DNA from: Spirosoma radiotolerans
GTDB taxonomy: Bacteria; Bacteroidota; Bacteroidia; Cytophagales; Spirosomataceae
Assembly (NCBI RefSeq): GCF_000974425.1
Contig: NZ_CP010429.1
Span: 4,821,501 to 4,885,500, forward strand
Direction of reading: 5' to 3'
Length of the DNA stretch: 64,000 bases
In this document: positions 54,884-63,474 of the stretch, one piece after another
Position numbering within the stretch: the first letter of the stretch is position 1
Layout of the letters: the number at the start of each line of letters is the position of its first letter
Translations under genes and position numbers: made by a program
The notes under the pieces: generated by a model
What the model was told of the DNA's origin: nothing
The model's input: the letters and a program-made list of their open reading frames with translations, nothing else
Database searches by the model: none

Positions 54884-55219
54884 ATGAGTAAGAAAAACAG
54901 AACGGGCATCCTGTATTCCACCGATCCGGATTTTCAGTATCAATCCAGCCACGAGCCCGAAGTCGAAACGTTGCCGCCCGCTCAGCAGAACCTTAAGATC
55001 TGGCTTGTTAAACTGGGAGGCAGCAAAGTGGTAACGACTGTGCGCGACTTTGTCGGTACCGAAGCTGATCTAGCCGATCTGGGCAAACAACTGAAAGCCG
55101 CCTGTGGGGCAGGCGGCTCAAGCAAAGACAACGAAATTCTGATTCAGGGTGACCACCGCGACAAAGTGCTGGCATGGCTCACCAGCAAGGGCTATAAAGC
55201 AAAAAAAGCAGGAGGGTAG
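54884..55219 (+). CDS. SUI1/eIF1-like translation factor (YciH type)
   Basis: The ATG at 54884 gives 111 residues. After a flexible N-terminus comes the SUI1 fold: IWLVKLGGSKVVTTVRDFVG, ADLADLGKQLKAACGAGGSS with the conserved Gly-rich loop, and EILIQGDHRDKVLAWLTSKGY. Bacterial YciH-type proteins resemble eukaryotic eIF1 and affect translation start selection, especially under stress. It ends in a Lys/Gly-rich tail. The gene follows the small membrane protein by 47 bases on the same strand; the longer frame from 54794 overlaps that gene and is rejected. Confidence 0.88.
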   Translation: MSKKNRTGILYSTDPDFQYQSSHEPEVETLPPAQQNLKIWLVKLGGSKVVTTVRDFVGTEADLADLGKQLKAACGAGGSSKDNEILIQGDHRDKVLAWLTSKGYKAKKAGG

Positions 55220-55269
55220 AGGGGGATGTATGGTATAGGATGTAGGATGTATTGGCCTGCTCTACTACT

Positions 55270-55355
55270 CCGTGGGCCGTGTCCTCACGGCCCATTTATC
55301 CGGATGGTTACGCGATTGCTGACGCGAGAGTGGGCCGTGAGGACAAGACCCACGG
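55270..55355. repeat. REP-like palindromic element
   Basis: A 25-base arm (55270-55294) and its near-complement (55331-55355, about three mismatches) enclose 36 bases. Each arm also holds a palindrome of the form GGGCCGTG-TCCT-CACGGCCC. This nested symmetry is typical of repetitive extragenic palindromes. It lies between convergent genes (SUI1-like and POT transporter). Confidence 0.55.
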
Positions 55356-55374
55356 AATAAGCATACACCCTATA

Positions 55375-56880
<1,506 letters not shown>

Positions 56881-57135
56881 AAAATTAGGTTAAGTAGTCA
56901 GTTTGCCGAAGAATAATGTTGCTCGAAGTTCGTTAAGCTGCGAACCATAAATAAAAAAATAGGTGTAAATATATCCTTGATTGCTGAGACCGCCAACACT
57001 CGCCGACTACAGACTAGGGGCAAAAGTCCATCGGTCATCGAACGAGTTAGTACCCTGACGCTTACTTTTTTTAAGCAAAGTTTCTTATGTTTAACCGATG
57101 CTTATTGTTGGCCTTACAGTCGATTAATTTTACCC

Positions 57136-57798
57136 ATGCTACTCCCCTTCGATTTTCAGAAAGACCCGTTCCTTATTCTTGACTTCTCCGCGACAAACCC
57201 GGACCTCGCTCCCGAATCACAGCGGCAAACCGGCCTTGATTTGACCAATACCGCTGTCTTTTCGGACTACGTGTTTGGCAAAATGCGAACGGCGGGCGTA
57301 CAGGTTGGCGTGGGCGGATACAACGAACACCGGGTTATTTACCGCCGAAGTGAACACTTTTCGGGTACTGAAGAGTCTCGCGAAATCCACCTGGGTATTG
57401 ATTTCTGGGCAGCCGCCGGAACACCAGTCTTCGCCCCGCTGGATGGCGTTATTCATAGCTTTCAGGATAATAATAACTTCGGCGACTACGGGCCAACCAT
57501 CATACTTGAGCACAATTTGGATGGCAAACTGCTTTACTCACTCTACGGCCACCTTACCCGCACATCGCTCAACGACTTATCTGTTGGTAAGGCCATCAGC
57601 GCCGGTGAGCAACTTGGTCAGATTGGCCCTTTCCCTGAAAACGGCGACTGGCCCCCGCATTTGCACTTCCAGCTAATGACCGATATGCTTGGCTTAACAG
57701 GCGATTTCCCCGGCGTTTGTTCCCTATCCGACCGGGCTAAGTTTTTATCGATCTGCCCAAATCCCAATGAGTTATTAGGTATTCCCGGCTTGACTTGA
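57136..57798 (+). CDS. M23 family metallopeptidase, cytoplasmic-looking
   Basis: The ATG at 57136 (MLLPFDFQKDPFLILDFS) gives 220 residues; the frame from 56977 only adds promoter sequence. The M23 zinc site is complete: H85 and D89 in IHLGIDFWAAAGTPVFAP and the HxH pair H175/H177 in PPHLHFQLM. The rest of the fold is present (GDYGPTIILEHNLDGKLLYS, YGHLTRTSL, GEQLGQIG). M23 enzymes cut peptidoglycan crosslinks or Gly-rich peptides, but no signal peptide or membrane segment is visible here. This matches a group of such proteins in Bacteroidetes usually annotated as peptidoglycan DD-metalloendopeptidase; export route or another role is open. Confidence 0.82.
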   Translation: MLLPFDFQKDPFLILDFSATNPDLAPESQRQTGLDLTNTAVFSDYVFGKMRTAGVQVGVGGYNEHRVIYRRSEHFSGTEESREIHLGIDFWAAAGTPVFAPLDGVIHSFQDNNNFGDYGPTIILEHNLDGKLLYSLYGHLTRTSLNDLSVGKAISAGEQLGQIGPFPENGDWPPHLHFQLMTDMLGLTGDFPGVCSLSDRAKFLSICPNPNELLGIPGLT

Positions 57799-57851
57799 AC
57801 AGTAGCGACGCAACGATTGCGGCCCGAACAGGCTAGTACTTTTCCAATCAT

Positions 57852-57887
57852 ATTGTCTAGGCTGAGCCGGAGTTTGGCCAAGACAAT
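57852..57887. terminator. Hairpin downstream of the M23 peptidase gene
   Basis: ATTGTCT at 57852-57858 pairs with AGACAAT at 57881-57887 and the stem continues with GGC/GCC after one mismatch, giving 10 of 11 pairs. It lies just before the GbsR operator region. Confidence 0.5.
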
Positions 57888-57914
57888 CCAGTTACCTACT
57901 ACTTAGAAATTAAA

Positions 57915-57934
57915 CTTTCAAAATATTTTGAAAG
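57915..57934 (+). promoter_or_regulatory. Perfect 20-bp palindrome, candidate GbsR/MarR operator 1
   Basis: CTTTCAAAATATTTTGAAAG is fully symmetrical. Its right half contains a TTTTG whose TTTG (57927-57930) sits 20 bases before the -7 box TATATTTG, so a bound dimer would cover the -33 box. Half-sites TTTCA and TGAAA are eight bases apart, exactly as in the site at 58479-58496. Confidence 0.65.
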
Positions 57935-57950
57935 CTTAAAAACGATCATA

Positions 57951-57958
57951 TATATTTG
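57951..57958 (+). promoter_or_regulatory. -7 box TATATTTG of the regulator gene
   Basis: Exact TAnnTTTG with TTTG 20 bases upstream, the best full promoter in the window. It ends four bases before the ATG at 57963, so the transcript is probably leaderless or nearly so. Confidence 0.7.
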
Positions 57959-57962
57959 CCCT

Positions 57963-58463
57963 ATGACATTTGAAGAAGCTAAGGAGAAATTTATTCATAC
58001 GTGGGGAACATTAGCCACTCAATGGGGCATCAATCGTTCTATGGCCCAGTTACATTCCCTACTGCTGATCTCACCCGATGCGCTGGCCATCGAAGATATC
58101 ATGGAACAGCTACAAATTTCGCGGGGTAATGCCAGCATGAATCTTCGCGATTTGATGGACTGGGGCCTTATCTATAAACAGCTAAAGCCCGGCGAACGCA
58201 GGGAGTTTTTCATTGCAGAGAAAGACATTTGGAAAGTAGCCCGGCAGGTAGCCAAAGAACGCCGTCGACGGGAAATCACGCCTGTTGTAGAGGTCTTAAA
58301 TGAGCTTAAAAATATCCCTACCGATACCCCCGAAGCGCAGGAATTTCATCGGGTAATGACCGGGCTCAGTAATGTTGTTGGCTTTGCGGATAATACACTC
58401 AATGCAGTCATCAAGGCGGAAGAAAACTGGTTGGTGAGTCAGTTTCTGAACGTATTTCGATAA
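57963..58463 (+). CDS. GbsR/MarR family transcriptional regulator
   Basis: A 166-residue winged-helix protein opening MTFEEAKEKFIHTWGTLATQ, typical of GbsR-type regulators. The helix-turn-helix is in SPDALAIEDIMEQLQISRGNASMNLRDLMDWGLI, the wing in KQLKPGERREFFIAEKDIW, and a C-terminal helix with RRRREITPVVEVLNELKN helps dimerise. Characterised relatives sense small solutes. The gene's promoter carries a perfect palindrome, and a second similar site lies before the DCC-type gene 52 bases downstream, so it very likely represses both genes. Confidence 0.9.
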   Translation: MTFEEAKEKFIHTWGTLATQWGINRSMAQLHSLLLISPDALAIEDIMEQLQISRGNASMNLRDLMDWGLIYKQLKPGERREFFIAEKDIWKVARQVAKERRRREITPVVEVLNELKNIPTDTPEAQEFHRVMTGLSNVVGFADNTLNAVIKAEENWLVSQFLNVFR

Positions 58464-58478
58464 TTTTTTGCCTTTAAA

Positions 58479-58496
58479 TTTCAACTATTTCTGAAA
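58479..58496 (+). promoter_or_regulatory. Candidate GbsR/MarR operator 2 (TTTCA-N8-TGAAA)
   Basis: TTTCA (58479-58483) and TGAAA (58492-58496) have the same eight-base spacing as the palindrome at 57915-57934; 14 of 20 bases match overall. The site lies between the regulator stop and the DCC-type start. Confidence 0.55.
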
Positions 58497-58515
58497 GTTC
58501 AAAATACTAATAATC

Positions 58516-59283
58516 ATGAAAAAGCTGATCATTTATGACGAAAGCTGCCCAATGTGTAAGCTCTATACAAAGGGCATGGTAGCGGCTGACACAAGTGGTT
58601 GCCTTACACGGCTCAGTAGCAGTCAGTTGACACCGGAAACGATAAATCGCATTGATCGACAACGAGCCCGGCACGAAATACCCCTGGTCGATCTTGACGG
58701 TGGTGAGACGCTGTATGGTGTTGACACCTGGATTTACGCCTTCGGAAAACAGAATAAACAACTTAAAAAACTGTTATCGCTGAACTGGATCAAATCCAGT
58801 CTGAAAACGCTTTACGCATTCATTTCCTACAACCGGCGAATCATCATCACCTCAGCACCGGGCCGATGGAACCTCCTGGACCTCCAGCCCGATTTTCGGC
58901 TCGGTTATCGGCTCGCGTTTATCCTCACTGTTTTTGGCCTGGTCGGCGGATTGGCCACCATCGTCCACTTCCCTATCTGGCTCCCTGCCGCTTTAGTGCT
59001 AATAATCAGCCAGTTGCTTGTTGCTTGCCTTTACTTAGCCCAGCGTCACGATGACAATTTTCTTCAAACAGTGCTGGATTATACTGGACATCTTGGCATG
59101 AGTTTGTTCATCGGTGGCTTCGTTTCGGCCATTGGCTTCAGCATGCACTGGCCCGCGTTGGCTCAGATCGGTTGTGCGCTTACCATGGGTCAGCACTTCA
59201 TTCGTAGCTACCGGCTTGGCCTTAATCCCTGGTTGAGTGTCTGCTTCGCTGGCTTATTCTTCCTGTTGGTTATGCCGTATTAA
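58516..59283 (+). CDS. DCC1-like thiol-disulfide family protein with C-terminal membrane helices
   Basis: Residues 1-115 form a DCC-family thioredoxin-like domain, with the CxxC in IIYDESCPMCKLYTKGM, PLVDLDGGETLYGVDTWI and a helix to about residue 115. The C-terminal half adds about four membrane helices (LGYRLAFILTVFGLVGGLAT, FPIWLPAALVLIISQLLVACL, LGMSLFIGGFVSAIGFSM, WLSVCFAGLFFLLVMPY). The fused form suggests a membrane-bound redox or thiol protein. Its place after the GbsR-type regulator, with a shared operator motif, suggests it is the regulator's main target. The physiological substrate is unknown. Confidence 0.8.
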   Translation: MKKLIIYDESCPMCKLYTKGMVAADTSGCLTRLSSSQLTPETINRIDRQRARHEIPLVDLDGGETLYGVDTWIYAFGKQNKQLKKLLSLNWIKSSLKTLYAFISYNRRIIITSAPGRWNLLDLQPDFRLGYRLAFILTVFGLVGGLATIVHFPIWLPAALVLIISQLLVACLYLAQRHDDNFLQTVLDYTGHLGMSLFIGGFVSAIGFSMHWPALAQIGCALTMGQHFIRSYRLGLNPWLSVCFAGLFFLLVMPY

Positions 59284-59309
59284 AGCCGAGTCCGTTTCGC
59301 CATGAAGAG

Positions 59310-60113
59310 TTACTTTTTCAAAAACTCCACTACGGCTTTGGCAAATTCGGGGGTACGCATGGCTCCGCCATGATCGCCCGGCACAATGACCAGTCGGGAG
59401 CCGGGAATAGCATCAACCAGCGTCTGCGGATCGCCATTGTCCTTATCCTGGTCGCCATTGACCACCAGCACGGGCACCTTGATTTTGCCTAGCTCCGCTT
59501 TGGTGGTGACGGGCTGAAACTCCTGCAAACGAGCCAGTACAACCGTGTCGGCCCCCGACTTTTTGGCGTAATCGATAGCGCTCTGCAATTCTGGATGGCT
59601 ACCGGGCTTGGTCAATGCTTCATGAAAATTCTTGCGCCGGTACCAGTTTGGGTCCGAGAAATCGACGCTGATACCGCCCATAACTGCTCGATGCACCTGC
59701 TTATCCATGGTCAGCAATTTGGCCGTCAGAATGGCCCCGCGCGAGTAGCCCACCACATCGTAGTTCGTAAGGCCCAGGTGTTTCATGAGGGCCATGACGT
59801 CCTTTAACTCAGTATTGTCCCGATACGCTTCGGCTGTGTGCGGTTTATCAGACAAGCCATTGCCTCGTAAATCGAGCATAACGACTTTAAACCCAGCATT
59901 GGCCAACGCTTGTCGGACGGGGGCTCGTTTCCAGCTTTCGCTGTTCGAGATGAAGCCATGTAACAAAACAACCGGCTTTCCTTCCCCCAGCACATCGTAG
60001 TGAATCTTTGTCCCGTCAAATGACGTAAATAACGGCTCACGGGATGTTTGCGCGTAAACAAGACCGGAAAGCAACAGGCTGGCAACTACGAAAAAGGATT
60101 TTATGCAGAACAT
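59310..60113 (-). CDS. Secreted alpha/beta hydrolase
   Basis: The 267-residue protein has a signal peptide (MFCIKSFFVVASLLLSGLVY then AQ) and a classical alpha/beta hydrolase fold. The oxyanion region is VLLHGFISNSESW (49-61) and MLDLRGNGLSDKP follows. The nucleophile S124 is in VVGYSRGA, with Asp near residue 221 in VVNGDQDKD and His248 in VPGDHGGAM. A cap covers about 145-205. It likely hydrolyses an ester or a similar bond in the periplasm, but the substrate is unknown. It is convergent with the DCC-type gene (26 bases between stops). Confidence 0.88.
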   Translation of the reverse strand: MFCIKSFFVVASLLLSGLVYAQTSREPLFTSFDGTKIHYDVLGEGKPVVLLHGFISNSESWKRAPVRQALANAGFKVVMLDLRGNGLSDKPHTAEAYRDNTELKDVMALMKHLGLTNYDVVGYSRGAILTAKLLTMDKQVHRAVMGGISVDFSDPNWYRRKNFHEALTKPGSHPELQSAIDYAKKSGADTVVLARLQEFQPVTTKAELGKIKVPVLVVNGDQDKDNGDPQTLVDAIPGSRLVIVPGDHGGAMRTPEFAKAVVEFLKK

Positions 60114-60205
60114 GGATCAGTAGTGAATTTTGTATCCCCGAAATAAGTCTAACCTTTCGCTATTCTACCGGGTTATAGTTTACCACAGCTAAACACACTT
60201 TGACT

Positions 60206-60451
60206 ATGACAACGCTAGAAAACAAGCCGTTACCTATGGATGCCGAAATAGTCGGTTCCAGAATAGGCCGCATTGATCCGAACCTATTCACGAATCAAAC
60301 AGATCTGGATGAAGATGATGACGAGTTAGTAGAGAGCGACTTCGACGAGGAGACCACGGATGAAGATGGCGATCCCACCGGCGAACACGATCACCACCAG
60401 GATGACAACTACGCCTTAGGCGGCCATGTAACCCGGTCAGGTGGCCTTTAA
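60206..60451 (+). CDS. Very acidic small protein, 81 aa
   Basis: The ATG at 60206 (after a TTG two codons earlier) opens MTTLENKPLPMDAEIVGSRI. The middle is Asp/Glu-rich (LDEDDDELVESDFDEETTDE) and the end has His/Asp repeats and Gly. No signal peptide or membrane segment is visible. I do not recognise the family. It is followed by another acidic small protein and a DoxX gene on the same strand, so the three may be one operon. Confidence 0.6.
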   Translation: MTTLENKPLPMDAEIVGSRIGRIDPNLFTNQTDLDEDDDELVESDFDEETTDEDGDPTGEHDHHQDDNYALGGHVTRSGGL

Positions 60452-60491
60452 CAATTCCAGAATTTTACCATTTCCGCTAAATTCCAACCAC

Positions 60492-60749
60492 ATGAACCCT
60501 AACGAAACGATTAAGTATGACCCTGCTGACGATGAAAATCAGGGCATAATGACCAAGATGATACAGGGCGAAAACGCCGGTGGTGGCGTAGCACAGACTG
60601 AGTACCTGAGTCCCGTCGTGAATCAGGGACCTGAGCCAGAAAAGGAAGAAGTCAATGATTCGGATACAGAAGCCAATGGCGTAAACGACGACATGCTGGC
60701 AGAAGAAGACGTTGAAGAGGGCGACATAGACGAGAGCGATGACGAATAA
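60492..60749 (+). CDS. Acidic small protein, 85 aa
   Basis: The ATG at 60492 begins MNPNETIKYDPADDENQGIM. The protein is strongly acidic, ending with VEEGDIDESDDE, with a Pro/Glu-rich middle and no signal peptide or membrane segment. The next start codon lies inside its last codons (60739), so translation of the DoxX gene is probably coupled to it. The family is not recognised. Confidence 0.6.
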   Translation: MNPNETIKYDPADDENQGIMTKMIQGENAGGGVAQTEYLSPVVNQGPEPEKEEVNDSDTEANGVNDDMLAEEDVEEGDIDESDDE

Positions 60750-61128
60750 CCAACTCGCTCAACTCGTCATACGCATTGGACTTGGCATCAACATGCTCAT
60801 GCATGGGCTGGTTCGTCTGCCAAAACTCAGCACCTTTGTGACTAAGACGGAAGCAGGCTTCGCCAGTACCATTCTGCCGGCTTTACTGACAAGGGCTTTC
60901 CTATATACACTCCCTTTTGTTGAACTGGCCGTCGGCATCGCAATTTTGCTAGGTGGTCAATTCACGAAATGGGGCTATTTTGCGGGTGGGCTCGTTATTG
61001 CTGCACTTTTATTTGGTACTACTCTGAAAGAAGACTGGTCGGGCGCAGGCCTGCAAATGACTTATGTGATAGCATTTTACCTCGCCTTGCGTGGCCTGGA
61101 TTCTTCGGGACGAGGTCGGTTCAGGTAG
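60739..61128 (+). CDS. DoxX family membrane protein
   Basis: The 129-residue protein has four hydrophobic helices in the DoxX layout: LVIRIGLGINMLMHGLVRLP, AFLYTLPFVELAVGIAILLG, YFAGGLVIAALLFGTTLKED and AGLQMTYVIAFYLALRGLD. It overlaps the preceding acidic gene by 11 bases. DoxX proteins are small inner-membrane proteins; some take part in redox or thiol stress complexes, but most have no known role. The tight overlap with a very acidic small protein is unusual and suggests a functional unit. Confidence 0.82.
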   Translation: MTNNQLAQLVIRIGLGINMLMHGLVRLPKLSTFVTKTEAGFASTILPALLTRAFLYTLPFVELAVGIAILLGGQFTKWGYFAGGLVIAALLFGTTLKEDWSGAGLQMTYVIAFYLALRGLDSSGRGRFR

Positions 61129-61197
61129 TTTTTTGCGGTAAGTTTACAACGGTTACTAATTCGGGGGAGTCACTAAAGGAAACAAACCGAGTTAATA

Positions 61198-61911
61198 ATG
61201 AAATCAACGTTGTTCTTATTGGCCGCTCTCACAGGCAGTTTACTCACCTTCACCGCTTGTCATCAGGAGAGCACTCCCTTACAACCCGGCCTCCCCTATC
61301 AATCTTCTTTTCAACGAAATACAGATGGCTGGACAGCCGAGCTGACGGATTATGGCACGGCACAATCCGACATTATGGAGTTCAAATCGGCCTACAAAGG
61401 ATTACCAACGCCACTTGACACAACCCGCAAATCAATCCTGGTCGAAAGCATGAATCGCAGTGACGATGCGTTCATGTTTCTGAAGAGAAAAATTACGGGC
61501 TTGACGCCCAACACCGATTATTCCCTTGTCTTTGATATCGAACTAGCATCGAAATATCCAGGAAATTCGATTGGGATTGGTGGGTCGCCGGGCGGCAGTG
61601 TTTTCCTCAAAGCGGGGGCTTCGGCCGTTGAGCCGGTCAAGGTCCTAAAAGATGGCTTTTACACCATCAATGTGGATAAAGGCTCCCAAAATAATGAAGG
61701 AAAAGACGCTATTCTACTGGGCGATATCAGCACCGGGGCCGAGACAGAAGATTACAAGCTTATTAGCCGCTCTAACGTCAATAAGCCGTTTGTGGCCCGT
61801 AGTAGTGACAAAGGAGAACTCTGGCTGCTGGTTGGTACAGACTCAGGCTTCGAGGGATTAACGACGCTTTACTATAGCAGGATCAACGTAACAACTAAGG
61901 CGACGTTGTAA
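61198..61911 (+). CDS. Putative lipoprotein, 237 aa
   Basis: The N-terminus is a lipoprotein signal with lipobox LTFTAC (lipidated Cys21), so the mature protein is probably attached to the outer membrane by lipid. The rest is beta-rich: FQRNTDGWTAELTDYG, LTPNTDYSLVFDIELASK and LWLLVGTDSGFEGLTTLYYS, suggesting a carbohydrate-binding or jelly-roll-like fold, but no family is certain. It ends in a hairpin terminator shared with the facing LacI gene. Confidence 0.72.
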   Translation: MKSTLFLLAALTGSLLTFTACHQESTPLQPGLPYQSSFQRNTDGWTAELTDYGTAQSDIMEFKSAYKGLPTPLDTTRKSILVESMNRSDDAFMFLKRKITGLTPNTDYSLVFDIELASKYPGNSIGIGGSPGGSVFLKAGASAVEPVKVLKDGFYTINVDKGSQNNEGKDAILLGDISTGAETEDYKLISRSNVNKPFVARSSDKGELWLLVGTDSGFEGLTTLYYSRINVTTKATL

Positions 61912-61919
61912 GGGTTGTA

Positions 61920-61985
61920 CTCAGGCGCTTCAGTCCATACATGAACTAGAAAAACCACGGGCTGGAGCGCCTGAGCACACCCCTT
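61920..61985. terminator. Hairpin between convergent genes
   Basis: Stem 61920-61933 with 61972-61985 has 14 pairs (one G-T). It starts 9 bases after the lipoprotein stop and serves as terminator for both the lipoprotein and LacI-type transcripts. Confidence 0.65.
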
Positions 61986-62006
61986 ACGTCTCTAACAATC
62001 AGCCTA

Positions 62007-63047
62007 TTATTCATCATTTTTAACGACGGCAGTCCCCCGAAGCGATGACTTCCGGACGACTAAGCTGGTCTTTAGTACGTTGCTGATCGATGTGCTGTGT
62101 TCGCGCGGATTCCGGATCAGGTTGATCAATAACTCCGCAGCCGAGCGACCCATTTCGAAGGCAGGTTGCGCCACTGAGCTTAGCGGTGGATTTAACAAAG
62201 CAGCCATCGGCAGATCCGAAAAGCCGACTAAGGCAATATCATCGGGCATCGTTAAACCCGCTTCCGTTATGGCTGAATGACAGCCAATAGCAATGTTATC
62301 ACTGGAGGCAAAAATACCATCGGGCCGCTCTGGTTTTGCAAGCAGGCCACGGGTAGCCACCAGCGCGCTGGTCGTGTTATACGCTGCGGCAACTACCCAG
62401 TCATCCTGAATAGGGCGGCCATAATCCAGCAAGGCGGCCCGGTAGCCGTGCAACCTCCGGCGACTAATGAGCAGATGAGCAGGCCCCGACACATGAGCAA
62501 TGCGTTCGCAACCCTGCTTAATCAGGTGCTCCGTCGCTTTATAGGCCCCTTCAAAATCATCAACCGATACGTTATGCGTGTCTATCTCCTCACAAATTCG
62601 GTCGAAGAACACAATAGGAAATCCCCGTTCATGAATGGTCTTGAAATGCGCATAATCTTTCGTTGATGTAGACACGGAAACGAGTAGCCCATCTTTACGA
62701 CGGTTGTAGATGTGTTTGACATTCAGCACCTCCCGTTCATAATCTTCGTGGCTCTGGTAAATAACAACATGGTATCCCTGAGCAAACGCCACATCTTCAA
62801 TACCCGCAATGACGATGGCGAAGAATGGATTGGCAATTTCCGGGACTATAACGCCAATGTCATTTGTCTGACTACTTAACAAACTCAGCGCTACCGGATT
62901 CGGATTATAATCTAGACGCTGGGCCAGTTCCAGGACCCGCTTTTTTGTTTCAACCCCTATCTCCGAACTACCCCGCAGGGCCCTTGAAATAGTCGACGTG
63001 GATAGATTCAATGAGCGAGCCAGATCCTTGATGGTAACCGTTTTCAT
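62007..63047 (-). CDS. LacI family transcriptional regulator
   Basis: From the ATG at 63047 the protein is 346 residues; a longer start at 63089 adds 14 residues before the DNA-binding domain. The helix-turn-helix is VTIKDLARSLNLSTSTISRA with the hinge helix NPNPVALSLLSS. The periplasmic-binding-protein-like sensor follows (about 60-330): DIGVIVPEIANPFFAIVIAG, GFPIVFFDRICEEIDTHNVSVDD, RPDGIFASSDNIAIG and DIALVGFSDLPMAALLNPPL, ending in SLVVRKSSLR. It probably senses a sugar and represses a neighbouring glycoside gene. The GH3 glycosidase is divergent from it, with a perfect inverted repeat in the shared promoter region. Confidence 0.93.
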   Translation of the reverse strand: MKTVTIKDLARSLNLSTSTISRALRGSSEIGVETKKRVLELAQRLDYNPNPVALSLLSSQTNDIGVIVPEIANPFFAIVIAGIEDVAFAQGYHVVIYQSHEDYEREVLNVKHIYNRRKDGLLVSVSTSTKDYAHFKTIHERGFPIVFFDRICEEIDTHNVSVDDFEGAYKATEHLIKQGCERIAHVSGPAHLLISRRRLHGYRAALLDYGRPIQDDWVVAAAYNTTSALVATRGLLAKPERPDGIFASSDNIAIGCHSAITEAGLTMPDDIALVGFSDLPMAALLNPPLSSVAQPAFEMGRSAAELLINLIRNPREHSTSISNVLKTSLVVRKSSLRGTAVVKNDE

Positions 63048-63474
63048 ACGAGATCCGATAACAAAATAATTATATTCTACACAGGGCACGTTGCCTTATC
63101 ACTTCCTCTCTAGTTAGTACATGGCTTCTACATTATACTACTTTCATTAGAAATAATTAGAAAATTATAAGTTCACGCAAAGGATCTCGGGAACGTTTGC
63201 GTGAAAATAGGGTCTTTTTTGCGCAACTTAATTTGTAATGATCAGAAAAGGCAATTACACTTAATACAAAATAGGGTTATTTAAAACGACTTCTTGCGAG
63301 CCACTTTCTTCTTTTTCTACAATTAACAGTCTGCAAGCCTAGCCTGAGAATCCTATAGACACCATTGTACCAACGCGTCACGAAGCTGGTCAGACTAAAG
63401 TTTGTATCGGCCGAAGGGCATTGACTACCGACAAGTATCCCTAACACTGAATAGAGTTTAACCGCACGTAACGC
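63048..63474. other. Divergent promoter region, LacI regulator / GH3 glycosidase
   Basis: The 427 bases are AT-rich with no gene. The main feature is a perfect inverted repeat (63172-63205). The minus-strand frame at 63277-63480 is judged spurious. Confidence 0.5.
63172..63205. promoter_or_regulatory. Perfect 10-bp inverted repeat, candidate LacI-type operator
   Basis: TTCACGCAAA (63172-63181) is exactly complementary to TTTGCGTGAA (63196-63205), with a 14-base spacer that includes AACG and forms AACGTT across the right arm. LacI-family operators often have a central CG. It lies 125 bases upstream of the regulator gene and about 270 upstream of the GH3 gene. Confidence 0.45.
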
